DNA from: Castanea sativa
Lineage: Eukaryota; Streptophyta; Magnoliopsida; Fagales; Fagaceae
Direction of reading: 5' to 3'
NCBI RefSeq assembly: GCF_040712315.1
Contig: NC_134013.1
Location: forward strand, 8,591,001 to 8,655,000
DNA: 64,000 bases
Position 1 is the stretch's first letter. Every line of letters begins with the position of its first letter. Below, one piece after another: positions 36,358-47,312 of this stretch. Both the position numbers and the translations under genes were made by a program. The notes under the pieces are model-generated. The model made no database searches, was not told the origin of the DNA, and saw only the letters and a program-made list of their open reading frames with translations.

Positions 36358-37162
36358 TGTAAGGTCAATGGACCCAGGAATATGTGTGGGGTTGGCTCAA
36401 GAGTATTTGTTAGGCTAAAGGCCCAATCTGAGGACACTGAATGGTCTGAGGACATAAGAATGTCAACTCACAAAGCATTACTAAAAAGTAAGGAGATGAT
36501 ACATGAACAAGTATATCCAAGAAGATAGTCCGAGGAAGATCATATTCTTGGCTATGTGAAGTCAAGGTAGGAGAAGGGCTGGTTAACATCCACAGGCAAT
36601 ATTCTAGAAGACCCTACAGGTAAGGGTAAGCATGGTAAATGTGGAAGATAAGAAGAAGGGCAGTGAAATATCTAAGATAAAGTTGTCACCACCGCCCCGC
36701 ATTGAATGTTTTACAACTGCTTATCTGGCCGCATTGATGAGGAAGTGAGGCCTGAGTATCAGGATTCAACCTTACAACTGCCTCCAAAGACTTTAGAGGA
36801 GGTGGATGAGACAAGTATCTAAATAGTAATTTGATCCATACGTGGAAGAGGGGAAGAAGAAGGGAGAAGATATAAAAGGAAAAGAGGAAGACGATTAGAA
36901 GGGGGGCAGGAGAAAGAGAGAAAAAACACTGTACACATTCGTCATCTATAGTTATAATCTCCTTTGGAAGAGATAATATAATTCATCCTCGACTTGTGTC
37001 CAAGGATAAATTTTGTCATATAAACTGCTCCTTGTGTATGACGTGGTGATTGAGTCCATCATCTTTGTTATCTAAGCATCACTAGAACCTAGTGATTGTA
37101 TTGGGCTTTTTGAGCCCACTCCCTTCTCACTATTAGGTTTGGGCGTAAATTGTGCCCTTACA
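36358..37162 (+). mobile_element. Solo LTR, family L2
   Basis: 805 bp, TGTAAGGTCAATGG...TGTGCCCTTACA, flanked by a perfect 5-bp duplication GTTGT (36353-36357 and 37163-37167). A TATA-like GATATAAAAGG lies near 36868. Related in reverse to the LTR at 12616-13260. No internal region adjoins it. Confidence 0.9.
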
Positions 37163-37167
37163 GTTGT

Positions 37168-38201
37168 GTTATCATAATTTTTTTCATAATATACTTTTCA
37201 TTTTTAATTCTCATATAGCATTTTAGAAGTTTAATAAAACTTCAGCACAACTTAATTAAGTTTTTGTTAAACTCATAAAATAACTAAACTATAACAATTT
37301 CACACTATACGGTAACCATTTTGTGTTTAGAATTTTAGAGCTTAACTAGGGAAAAAAAATTCATTTTATGATTTTGATTATATAGTTAGTTCCAACTTTT
37401 ATTACTTACACACAATTTTTTGGTATGGAACTTATACACAATTTTATGATAAATAATAAGTTACCACATAATAAATAATTTAAAGTTCTAACACTTTCAA
37501 AAGGTAGCAATATTTTTTTTGTACTTTCTTTTACTCTTGAATTAACTTTTTCCCTTTTCTTTCCTGTTTTGATGACTTTGACATAAAGGGAAAATTTTAT
37601 TTATATTTTTTCATTCAAACTTAATCTATAAAACAGATACATTTAAAAAAAACTAAAAGAGAAACTGAAAATATATATTTGTAGGGTGAGTTTTGGCCCT
37701 TTTAATTTGGGTGTGGCTGGGGGCAATTGCCCCCCTTGGCTCCGTCCTTGCCTCCTTGGTGACAAAAAGATAATAGTTACCTTATTTATTTATTTATCTT
37801 TAAAAATGTTGTTTTAAAAATGGGTAAACTACATATTTGGTCTTTAATATTTACACTATATTTCAACTTGGTCCCTGACATTGCAAATATGTCAAAATAG
37901 TCCATAACTTTTTGATATATGAGTCAAAATGGTCATTGTCATTTAGTAATAGATGAAACATACTTATATGGCTAACAGTGATATTAAAATGTTAATTTTT
38001 ATGCCACCTATATGCCACGTCACGTGCCCGGCCACATGATGTTAATTTAAAAAATCTACCTTTTCTTTAAATTAAAACAAATATCACTTTTTTCGATTAG
38101 TAAAAAAACTATTTTGATTTCAAATCTAGAAAACCCATTCAAAACTAATTTGATTTCATATTTTTCAATGAAATTTGCAGACATTTAATTGCTAGAGAAT
38201 A
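37168..38201. other. AT-rich intergenic DNA with transposon-end fragment
   Basis: Near 37715-37755 the words GGGGGCAATTGCCCCC and TTGGCTCCGTCCTTG look like one end of a CAGTGGCGGAGCC-type element, but no partner end was found. The rest is AT-rich without genes. Confidence 0.4.
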
Positions 38202-38206
38202 AAAAC

Positions 38207-38375
38207 TGTTAACGTGTATAGTATTGTGGGCTTTAGGCCCAACTAGATTACTTGTATAGCATACATTCTTGTACTACACTCTTACTTGTACTGCACTCAT
38301 ATGCCTCCTATATAAAGGCATTCATGTATATTGTTTCAGTGAGAAATACAATACAATCATTCAGTATTTCTAACA
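38207..38375 (+). repeat. 5' LTR of the copia element
   Basis: TGTTAACGTG...TTTCTAACA. A good TATA box, TATATAAAGG, lies at 38309-38318. About seven substitutions separate it from the aligned part of the 3' LTR, six of them transitions. It lacks a 21-bp internal repeat present in the 3' LTR. Confidence 0.95.
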
Positions 38376-38388
38376 TGGTATCAGATCC
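38376..38388 (+). other. Primer-binding site of the copia element
   Basis: TGGTATCAGATCC immediately follows the 5' LTR. TGGTATCAGAGC is the usual match to the 3' end of initiator methionine tRNA; here the position after AGA is altered. Confidence 0.9.
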
Positions 38389-38755
38389 ATTGCTCTGGCC
38401 TTTTTCTTAGCAGTCTTGTCTTTATTGGTGTTACTCCATCGCTTCTGCCGTCACAACAGCTGCCGCAGCCTTTCACCGTTGAACCTCCGACCTCTTCCAG
38501 ACATCAACCTTGGGTTTCGGACTTGTAGCAGCCGTCGTTGAGGAGTTCCACACTGCAAAAACCACTACCCCTTTCTGCACCGCCACGACTCTTGCTCCGA
38601 TCAGTTTTCTGCAAGTACCACTGAGATTGTCTTGGACCGATCTATACCTTAGTGGAAGTTGTGAAGCCATCAAAGCCTACATGTGCCCTCACGCACTACT
38701 TGAAGTTTCTATACTGCATCCCACATGCCGTCATCAGTCCAGCTTACGTCACCTG

Positions 38756-38842
38756 TGACGTCATCAGTGCTACATCAGCCCTAGCCTACGCTAGCATCCA
38801 GTCACCTGCTGATGTCAGCGCCACATCATCTTGCTGACGTCA
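38756..38842 (+). promoter_or_regulatory. Two TGACGTCA palindromes in the copia leader
   Basis: Perfect CRE/as-1-like TGACGTCA at 38756-38763 and 38835-38842, with further ACGTCA and GTCATCA words around them. These are known binding cores for plant TGA-type bZIP factors. Activity here is inference. Confidence 0.5.
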
Positions 38843-38864
38843 TCACCTCTGATAGAGTGGACCG

Positions 38865-38922
38865 TTGACTTTGACCGTTGACCGGGCGTTGACTTTGACT
38901 GTTGACTTTTTTAGAGTTGACT
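38865..38922 (+). promoter_or_regulatory. Cluster of seven W-box cores in the copia leader
   Basis: TTGAC[CT] starts at 38865, 38871, 38878, 38889, 38895, 38902 and 38917, all on the + strand within 58 bp. TTGAC[CT] is the established WRKY-factor binding core. The cluster lies between the 5' LTR and gag, 80 bp before the gag start. Confidence 0.6.
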
Positions 38923-39003
38923 TTTTGCAGTCCAGATTCTCCTTACTCAGTTTTTCTTGTAAATTTCATTTTTGCAGCCTGTTTTTGCATATTGTGTCTC
39001 TAA

Positions 39004-40020
39004 ATGGATAAAAATGATGTTTTTCTTCCTTGCCCCATCAATACTGTATTGGAGGGGAATAAGAATTACTTATCTTGGTCTCAAGCTATGCACAGTTTTC
39101 TTAAGGGTCGTATGCTCTGGCATTATTATACTAGTGCAATTACTATTCCTATGAAGGAAGTAAGTGAAGAAGATACTGCCTTCCTCAGTCGCATGATTGA
39201 ATGGGATAGTCACAATCACATGATCCTCACATGGATTCGAAACACTTCCATTCCCTCCATCTCAAATCTGTTGGGCAGCTTTAATGATGCAAAATCAGCA
39301 TGGGATATGTTGGCCAAAAGATACTCCACTACTCATGGATCCATGAAATATCAATTAGTGGTTGAATTGCATCAACTCTGGCAAGAACCAGGGCAATCCA
39401 TCAATGAGTACTATGATTAGCTTCGCTTCATTTGGGACCAAATTGACATTTCTGATCCAACCCGGGCATGCTCAAAGGATGCTCAACAATATGCTGTTGT
39501 TAGAGATGAATTTTGTCTCTATGAGTTCCTGATGTCACTTCACAAGGACTATGAGCCCATTCGAGGTCAGCTTCTTAATCGCAGTCCTCCTCCCTCTCTT
39601 GGTACTGCTGTAAACGAGTTAGTAAGAGAAGAAACTCGCCTTGCAACTCTTCAAGCCCAGAATAAGTTCAATGTTCTGGCTCTTACTCCTTCTACTCCAC
39701 CCAATAGAGCAACCTCAGCGATCAGGTGATCCCTCTGGCTCTAGCCATCGTCGCAAGCAGAACAACAAAAAGATCTGCAACTATTGCAAGCGTCCTGGTC
39801 ACACTATTGAGACTTATCACCGTCGCAACAAATCTACTGCTGCAGTTGCTAATACTGACTCTACTCCGCCAATGCCTCTCATTTTAGCTGAGTCCCAGTC
39901 TTCTGGATTCACTATCAACCTCTCACCCACTGAACTACAGGAGATCATAGCTATGGCTGTTCGTATGGCTAGTAATGTATCTCTTTCCTTTGCTCTGTCA
40001 GTTTTACCCGGTAAGTCTTA
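39004..40020 (+). pseudogene. copia gag (broken)
   Basis: Starts MDKNDVFLPCPINTVLEGNK and continues with the retrotransposon gag (UBN2-like) pattern including WDMLAKRYSTT. An in-frame TAG at 39418-39420 interrupts it where Gln is usual. The frame shifts near 39727 and then shows the zinc knuckle CNYCKRPGHTIETY. There the final Cys of CCHC is replaced by Tyr (TAT at 39815-39817), which should disable zinc binding. It would package the RNA in virus-like particles if intact. Confidence 0.9.
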
Positions 40021-40435
40021 AACTTGGTTTTTTTATTCTACCTGTTGCAATCACATGACACTTCACTCGTTCTTATTCTCCAAACTTGACCTTGCACCAC
40101 ATCCTCTAAATATTCATATAGCTGATGGTTCCACTATGCATGAGAATAGTCTAGGTTTTGTTTCGACCTCTAACATCTCTATTCCTAGGGTCTTCCATGT
40201 ACCTGACCTATCCTATAATTTGTGTTTTATAGGACAATTAGCTGAACTAGGATATCGCTTTATTTTTTACTATTCTGGGTGCATTGTGCAGGATCCGAGG
40301 ACGGGACAAGAGCTTAGGACCGGTCCTAAAGTTGGGCGTATATTTTCCGTGGACAATCTTCATCTTCCTTACCTTCTCTCGCACTTTGGCATTCTCGTCT
40401 TGGTCATGCACCCTCTTCTCGGGTACAACAGTTAG
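40021..40435 (+). pseudogene. copia protease remnant and pre-integrase region (broken)
   Basis: The protease active-site motif is visible as FYSTCCNHM at about 40031-40057. The catalytic Asp expected before Ser is Tyr (TAT at 40034-40036), one base from GAT. The next domain continues to a frame change near 40370; the following frame shows the gag-pre-integrase signature ALWHSRLGH. Confidence 0.8.
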
Positions 40436-40440
40436 CTTCT

Positions 40441-41280
40441 AAGGGTCTGTTAGGTTCTGTGTCCAAAGACAATTTTGATTATACTTCATGCCAGTTAGGA
40501 AAACAGCCAGCTTTACCTTTTAATAATAGTGATTCTATTTCTAATAGCATTTTTGAGTTAATTCATTATGATGTTTAGGGACCTTCTCTTGTTGCTAGTA
40601 TTGGTAGATCTCGATATTTTGTTGTTTTTATTGATGATTATTCTCGTTATAGTTGGATCTTTCCTATGAAATCTCGTTCTGAAATTTTGCCAATATATAG
40701 TAACTTTGCAAAAATGGTTGAAACACAATTCTCCAAACGTATCAAAATTTTTCGATCTGATATTGCTCTTGAATATACTCAATATGCTTTTCAAGCTCTA
40801 TTACACTCCTATGGCACAGTACATCATCTAACTTGTCCAGGTACCTCTTAGCAAAATGGTCGAGCTGAACGAAAATTTCGTCACATTCTTGACACTATTC
40901 GTGCTCTTCTTCTTTTTGCCAAAGTTCCTCATCCATTTTAGGGTGAAGCTGCTCTTCATGTTGTACATGCCATTAACCGCATTCCAAGCACTATCATCCA
41001 TAATCAAACTCTGTATGAGCACCTCTTTGGGTCATCCCCTGACTATCATCACCTTCGCTCCTTCGGATCTGCTTGTTTCGTTCTTCTTCAGCCTTATGAG
41101 CACAACAAACTTGAGCCTCGGTCAAGACTTTGTTATTTCCCTGGTTATGGCTAAACACAAAAGGGCTATCGGTGTTATGATCCTGTGTCTCATCGTCTTC
41201 GTATTTCTCGTAATGTTGTCTTCTGGGAACACCACTTGTTTGTTGAACTCTCTCATTTTCATTCTTTCCTAACTACCTCT
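40441..41280 (+). pseudogene. copia integrase (broken)
   Basis: An integrase core with the DDE residues still visible: Asp in FELIHYDV, Asp in FRSDIALEY, and Glu in QNGRAERKF. It is interrupted by stops at 40576-40578 and 40939-40941 (Trp expected), 40849-40851 (Gln expected) and 41152-41154. A frame change follows near 41285. Confidence 0.88.
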
Positions 41281-41288
41281 TCTGTTTA

Positions 41289-43112
41289 GAAGTTTTTCCA
41301 GACAAGTCTCATGTTCCTTCTCCAAATACTCTTGATCCTTCTTTGGATTTCTCTATCCAACCTCCAGATATTTTTGACATTTCTTCTAGACAGGTTGAAG
41401 ATGAATAGGTTGATGATGAGCTGCCCCAACTTGAGCCTGGGTCTCCTGCTCCCGTGTCGCTTGAAGATCCTCCACAAGACATTCCACCTCGCCACTCAAC
41501 CCGGGTAAGATCCATTCCTACACATTTACTTGATTATCATTGTTACACTACCCTTGCTACACTCCACGAGCCTCAGACCTATCATGAGGTCTCCATTGAC
41601 CCTTTATGGCATATTGCAATGAAAGAGGAACTTGAAACATTAACAAAAAACCATACTTGGGATCTGGTTGCTCTCCCTCCTAGACAGTCTGTAGTTAGTT
41701 GTAAGTGGATCTACAAGATTAAGAGTCGCTCTGATGGGTCCATTGAGCGCTATAAGGCTCATCTTGTTGCAAAAGGTTTTACACAGGAGTATGGGATTGA
41801 TTATGAAGAGACCTTTGCTCTAGTTGCTCGCATCTCATCTGTTCGTGCCCTCTTGGCTGTTGCCGCTGCTAGAAAATAGGATCTTTTTCAAATGGATGTT
41901 AAAAATTCCTTCCTTAATGGGGATTTAAGTGAAGAAGTTTATATGCAACCTCCTTTAGGTCTCTCTGTTGGATCAAACAAGGTTTGTTGCCTTCAACGTG
42001 CATTGTATGGTCTTAAACAAGCTCCACGAGCTTGGTTTGCAAAGTTCAGTTCTACCATCTTTCGCTTTGGTTACATTGCCAGTCCTTATGATGCTGTCTT
42101 ATTTCTTTGTCGCACTGATAAAGGCACCATTTTACTTCTCCTCTATGTGGATGATATAATCATAACTGGTGATGACTTTAGTGGCATACAAGAACTCAAA
42201 GATTTTCTCAGTCAGCGGTTTGAAATGAAAGATCTTGGACACCTTAGTTATTTCTTGGGTCTTGAAATCACTCATTCTACAAATGGTCTTTATATTACTC
42301 AAACCAAGTATGCTTCTAACCTTTTGTCTCGAGTTGGACTCACTAACAGCAAGACTGTTGACACTCCAGTTGAGCTTAATGCGCATCTAACTAACTTGGG
42401 GGGGAAACCATTGTCTAATCCTTCTCTTTACAGACGTTTGGTTGGCAACCTAGTTTATCTCACAGTAACTTGTCCAAACATTTCCTATGTTGTTCATCAG
42501 GTCAGCCAGTATTTGTTTGTTCCACGATCGACTCACTATGCTGTTGTTCTATGCATTCTTCGATATTTGAAGGGGACTCTCTTTCATGGCCTTTTCTGCT
42601 CAGCTCAGTCTCCTCTTGTACTTCGTGCATTCTTTGATGCTGATTGGGTAGGAGATCCCACTGATCGCAGGTCCACCACTGGCTATTGTTTTCTCCTTGG
42701 CTCTTCCTTGATTTCCTGGCGAAGTAAGAAACAAACCTTTGTGGCCCGCTCCAATACTAAAGCAGAATATCGTGCCCTTGCTGATACCACATCTAAGCTC
42801 CTTTGGCTACGATGGCTTCTTAAGGACTTAGGAGTGTCTACGTCCTCTGCTACTCCTCTTTATTGTGATAATCAGAGTGCCATTTATATTGCTCACAATG
42901 ATGTCTTTAATGAACATACTAAACATATTGAGATTGATTGTCATTTTATCTGTTATCATCTTGTCCATGGTGCTCTCAAGCTCTTCTCCGTCTCCTCCAA
43001 AGATCAACTTGCAGACATCTTCACAAAGTCACATCCTAAGGGACGCCTTCGTGATTTAGTTGAAACCTCAAGTTGGTCTCACATCCACTTTGAGGTTGAG
43101 GGGGGTTGTTAA
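41289..43112 (+). pseudogene. copia reverse transcriptase and RNase H (two stops)
   Basis: One frame from about 41289 to the stop at 43110-43112, broken by TAG at 41406-41408 and at 41877-41879 (Trp expected, before DLFQMDVKNSFLNG). The long frame 41892-43112 (406 aa) keeps the RT catalytic YVDDIIITGDD, ALYGLKQAPRAWF, and the RNase H residues in FFDADWVGDPTDRRST, NTKAEYRAL and YCDNQSAI. This is the best preserved part of the element. The reading frame ends within the 3' LTR/purine tract boundary, as is usual in copia. Confidence 0.93.
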
Positions 43113-43296
43113 CATGTATAGTATTGTGGGTTTTAGGCCCAACTAGATTACTTGTATAACACACATTCTTGTACTACACTCTTACTTGTACTACACTCAT
43201 ATTTACTTGTACTGCACTCATATGCCTCCTATATAAAGACACTCATGTATAATGTTTCAGTGAGAAATACAATACAATCATTCAGTATTTCTAACA
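43107..43296 (+). repeat. 3' LTR of the copia element
   Basis: TGTTAACATG...TTTCTAACA. A purine tract directly precedes it. It carries an extra 21-bp copy of a TTACTTGTACTRCACTCATAT-like unit compared with the 5' LTR. Confidence 0.95.
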
Positions 43297-43581
43297 AAAA
43301 CAATAATTACAAGAAAAAATCTAACCCAATACAGTCTTTCAGAGAAACATTATAAGCAAGAATCTAACGAAACACTCAATAAACATCAACACAAATCAAA
43401 CAACTAGTTTTTGCGAGCAGACTAAAGAACCTAACAAAGTTCCAATCCATCTTTGGTTTGCAAGATCCAGCCTAGTAGCTCCGTAAATACGCAAAATCCA
43501 AAATCCTCACCATGACTGCACAACGCCATTAGAAGGACTTGATAGAGAGGCTTCACAGCGCCATTGAGCTCCACAGACAAC

Positions 43582-45082
43582 CAGGAACCAAAAAAGGCCT
43601 GGGCAACTGTCGATTTGTGGTGGACTGACCCAAGAGAAGGACAAACAAAAATGATTATAATAGATGATTTGCCTTTTAGGTTTGTTGAAGGGTATGGGTT
43701 TCAAAGATATTCAACAACCTTACAACCTAAGTTACAAATTAGGGATATCCCATCTTGTCAAACTATGGCTAGGGATGTGATTGGCATTTATGGTGTTGAG
43801 AGAGAGAAACTAAGGGAAGCCTTGAATGGTTGTAGGGTGTGTCTTACTACAGACATATGGACTAGTATTCAAAATCTGAATTATGTATTTCTCACATGTC
43901 ATTTTATTGATGATGATTGGAACTTGCATAAGAGAATTCTAAATTTTTGTCAAGTTGAAGACCATAGGGGGGAGACTATAGGTTAAAAGATTGAGATGTG
44001 TTTGCATGAGTAGGGTGTTAATGGCATATTCACCTTGACAGTGGATAATGCTTCCTCTAATGATACTACCATTAAATTTTTACAAACAGTAACTAAAGAT
44101 TGGAAGGTGACTATTTTAGAATATGAGTTCTTGCACATGAGGTGTTGTGCACATATCCTAAATTTGATTGTGGAAGATGGTTTGAAGAAATTGATGCATC
44201 CATTGCTAGGGTGCATGAAGTGGTGAGGTATGTGAAGTCCTCACCATATAGAATTCAAACTTTTAGGAGTTTTATGGAAAGATTAGGTATTGAATCCAAG
44301 TGTTTGCTAAGTCTAGATATACCTACTAGGTGGAACTCTACCTATCTCATGTTAGATACTACTAAAATTTTGAGAAAGTGTTCCTAAGAATAGACTTTAA
44401 GGATGATAGCTATTCTTCATACTTTTTGAACAAGGAAAATAGTGGTGGTTTGGGATCTCCTTGTGGGCTTGATTTTCAAAATTGTAGGAGATTTGTGGGG
44501 TTCTTGAAACTTTTTTACAATGCAACAAAAAAGTTCTCCAGTTATTTGTATGTTACTTCACGTACCTTCTTTGATGAGATGTTTGTGATTCAAGAGAATA
44601 TTGCTCATTTAATTAAATCTCAAAATCATCTCTTGAAAAACATGGCAACTAAAATGGAAGCTAAATTTGAAAAGTACTAGGGGAAAAGGGATAAAACTAA
44701 TTAGCTTTTGTATGTGGCTGTGATCTTTGATCCAAGAAAGAAAATAAGGTTTTTGATGTTTACTTTTTTCTGAAATTTATGGGGATGAAGTAGTTGATGA
44801 GGTGGTTGATTTGGTGAGGAAGACCATGGATAGGTTGTATGATTATTACTCTAGGGTTGATTCACCAAATGTGGTAGTACTAAGTGAAGTGAGAGGACAC
44901 ACATAGAAGGTGATAAAATTGGTTGTAACGATTCATATGCGATGGTTAGTTCAAGATATGAGCGTTTCTTAGAGGCTGAGAAGTCTATAGGATGTAGCAA
45001 TGAGATTGAAAAATATTTGGCTGAATATTGTGATAGTAGAAGGGATGTGAAATTTGAGATTTTGGGGTGGTAGAAAGCCAAT
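43582..45082 (+). pseudogene. hAT transposase (RICESLEEPER-like) pseudogene
   Basis: Recognisable hAT transposase sequence: VEGYGFQRYSTTLQPKLQI, GCRVCLTTDIWTSIQNLNYV, LTVDNASSNDTT (catalytic region), MRCCAHILNLIV and IPTRWNSTYLMLDT, followed by FFDEMFVIQENIAHLIK and AMVSSRYERFLEAE-like sequence. It is broken by TAA at 43984-43986, TAG at 44011-44013 (Trp expected), frame changes near 44195 and 44376, and later stops including one at about 45071. The N-terminal BED zinc finger and the C-terminal dimerisation domain are missing. Intact relatives are about 650-700 aa. It lies just right of the copia element. Confidence 0.88.
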
Positions 45083-46482
45083 TTAGATAAGTAATATGTT
45101 TAACTTCCAAACTTCTTGTCCATTAAGTTTTATTAAATGTGTCATATACTTGAGCAAAATTTAATCTATTGCCTCAATTTTTTCTTTTCTAATTTTGAAT
45201 CAAGTAACAACAATAGCAAGTTCTAGTTCTTGCTCAAGCAAAGATGGTACCTGTACCACAATTAGTATTGAAGAATGATCACTGATTGGGTATGTTTTTG
45301 CCCTTGTAATTTTTGTTGATATTGGTTACTTCATTTTTGGTTATTCTGTAACTTTTGTTCTTTGTCTTTATATATTATTGATAAATATTTTTTCCCCTTG
45401 TATTGTAGAAGGAAGGAAGGTCGCATTTTGTATAGTAGACTGTTTTTTTGGATATATTTTGGAAGCTTTTTTGGACAGATTTGTAATTTTTCTAACTATA
45501 CATGAACTCTTGCTTATAGGAAGGAAAACTTAGAATCTATGTAGGCAGGCTTTTCTTTCTATAAGTTATGAACTTGTTAATTATAGATAATAAAGTAGTT
45601 ATTTACTGCTTTAGGAAAGTTATTTTTTTGGAAATACTTATAGTATTTCATAATTCTAACTAATTATATATATTGCTGGAAATATTGCCTACTGCCTTGG
45701 TAGTTTACTGCTTTACAAACTTGTGCAGTAATTGTCTTCTTTGCTACCTCTATGGCTTACTATATATATATATATGGAATTATGAAGATGTAGTATTTGT
45801 AGTAATGCTTACTACTGTGTGGTTCTGGAAATTTAGTTGATGTGTGGAATGGTTGGAAGGTTTAATGTGTTCAGATTGACTTTTATATGCCTGAGTTTTC
45901 TTGAGGCAATTTTGAGGTACTACCAAGGCCTTTAGGCTTAGGAAATTTGGAAATTATTTGTTGTAATGTGTGGATGATTAACAGGTGGTAAAAAAATGGT
46001 ATTGCATTCTTATTTGTTTGATTAATGCTTAGGTTTTACATGCTATTGATGTTTAACAGGTACCCAAGTTTTACTCTGTATTTTTTTGTTCCCAAATGTC
46101 AATACTTAATATGTGGGTTTTGGAAAGTATAAATTTGGACCAATATTGTTTCAAGCAGAGCTTCAAGGCCCATTTTAAAAGAAAAGAAATAAAAAAGAGG
46201 CCCAATCTGATATGACAAAATTCAAAAACTTTTAATTCCTTGTAATTTAGAAAGCCCAATAATTTTGGCTGAAAGGCCCAAAAAAATTTAATTGAAGAAA
46301 ATTTACAAATTTGGTCCAATATGTAGTCTAAACCCGCCAAACCGTTAAATCCGACCCCCTCCAACCGATGACCCGACTCGTATTTCGGTTGAGTGCGGGT
46401 CAATTTTTCAGTGACCCGACCCAATCGGGTTGAGTACTAGTTAGGCCCAAACTCGGACCGATTCAACCCATGAACAGTCCTA
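45083..46482 (+). mobile_element. Probable 3' flank and terminus of the hAT element
   Basis: From 46320 a GC-richer tract with ACCCG/GGGTC words ends TTCAACCCATGAACAGTCCTA. In reverse this reads TAGGACTGTTCATGG, close to the TAGGGCTGTCCA terminus of the hAT MITE at 5747. I infer that it is the right end of the element whose transposase lies at 43.6-45.1 kb. The left end was not found. The open frame at 46071-46424 is an artefact. Confidence 0.45.
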
Positions 46483-47140
46483 AATAGAAGGAAACTTTTG
46501 CACATACTAATGCTAATGCCCTTACCTGCTGGTACGTATAAATGGTGAATTTACTACTTAAGTTGGAAAATCAATCCGTGAGTATTGTCCAAAACTTGTT
46601 GAGAGGTGAGATGACCCTTGCCTGGACTTGGGAGGACTGCAACGTGTGGTTTATTGGTTTCCGTTTCAACTACCACCATGGTTCTTAGTTTGTGAGAGAT
46701 GTGGTTAAAGATCTGTACTGGTGAGTGTACTGACTGACGAGGAGGAGATGAGAAATGATGCAGTTATGATCTATTATAAAGTATAAACTATGAATTATGA
46801 AGGGTTGCTCTGTCCTCTGCATGCAACGTAAGTAGGGTTGTCACTTGTCACCTTTTACTTTAAAAAAAGTTGTCACCTTTTATACACACAAAAAAAAGGA
46901 AAATTTACTATAATTAGTATGAGAATATATTCAATGTGTTTTTTTTTTGAAAATACAAATTATTTTTAACGTTCACAAAAAAAAATGTTTAAAAAAAATT
47001 AATAGTTATGTATATTTAAAAAGACCTTATTAAATTTAGTCATGAATAACAATGTCAAAAATAATTTTTAAAAAAGCAACATTTTAGTATTTTACTAAGC
47101 GATGAAATACATGTGCAGCACATAACTACCACTTAAAAAA
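46483..47140. other. Intergenic DNA
   Basis: Slightly GC-richer at 46530-46780 but without a protein-like frame; A/T-rich beyond. No gene supported. Confidence 0.4.
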
Positions 47141-47312
47141 TTTTTTTTTTTATATATACAAGATATAATTCTACTCAAGCTCAATAGCCTACTTTAAGTG
47201 TATATGTATGTGAAATTTTTTCTTGAAAACTTGAACCTAGTTATTACTACTCATACCCTATAAGCACTTATACTTGTGGAATGACCATCACATCAAAGAT
47301 ATGCAAAGGTTA
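47141..47312 (-). mobile_element. SINE-like element, family S3, copy 2 (minus strand)
   Basis: Shares GAATGACCATCACATCAAAG-type head and CTACTTTAAGTGTATA-type body words with the copy at 13561-13722. Its T-run (47141-47151) is the tail in reverse. The target-site duplication is not resolved. Confidence 0.55.

Larger units (their letters stand above)
38207..43296 (+). mobile_element. Complete, inactive Ty1/copia LTR retrotransposon
   Basis: A 5' LTR (38207-38375, 169 bp) and a 3' LTR (43107-43296, 190 bp) flank a leader, gag and pol in copia order: gag, protease, integrase, RT, RNase H. A perfect 5-bp duplication AAAAC lies at 38202-38206 and 43297-43301. The PBS at 38376 reads TGGTATCAGATCC, as for initiator-Met tRNA priming, and a purine tract GGTTGAGGGGGG precedes the 3' LTR. 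Multiple stops and frame changes break the polyprotein. Short LTRs suggest the Ale/Retrofit group, but this is a guess. Confidence 0.96.

Noticed and set aside
40558..41515. Several 60-85 codon minus-strand frames over the copia element
   Set aside because: Antisense shadows of the copia pol frame. They show no domain of their own and no conserved splice sites, unlike the antisense gene at 59196-61729.
46071..46424. 117-codon minus-strand frame
   Set aside because: Covers the GC-skewed subterminal part of the putative hAT end. No domain recognised.
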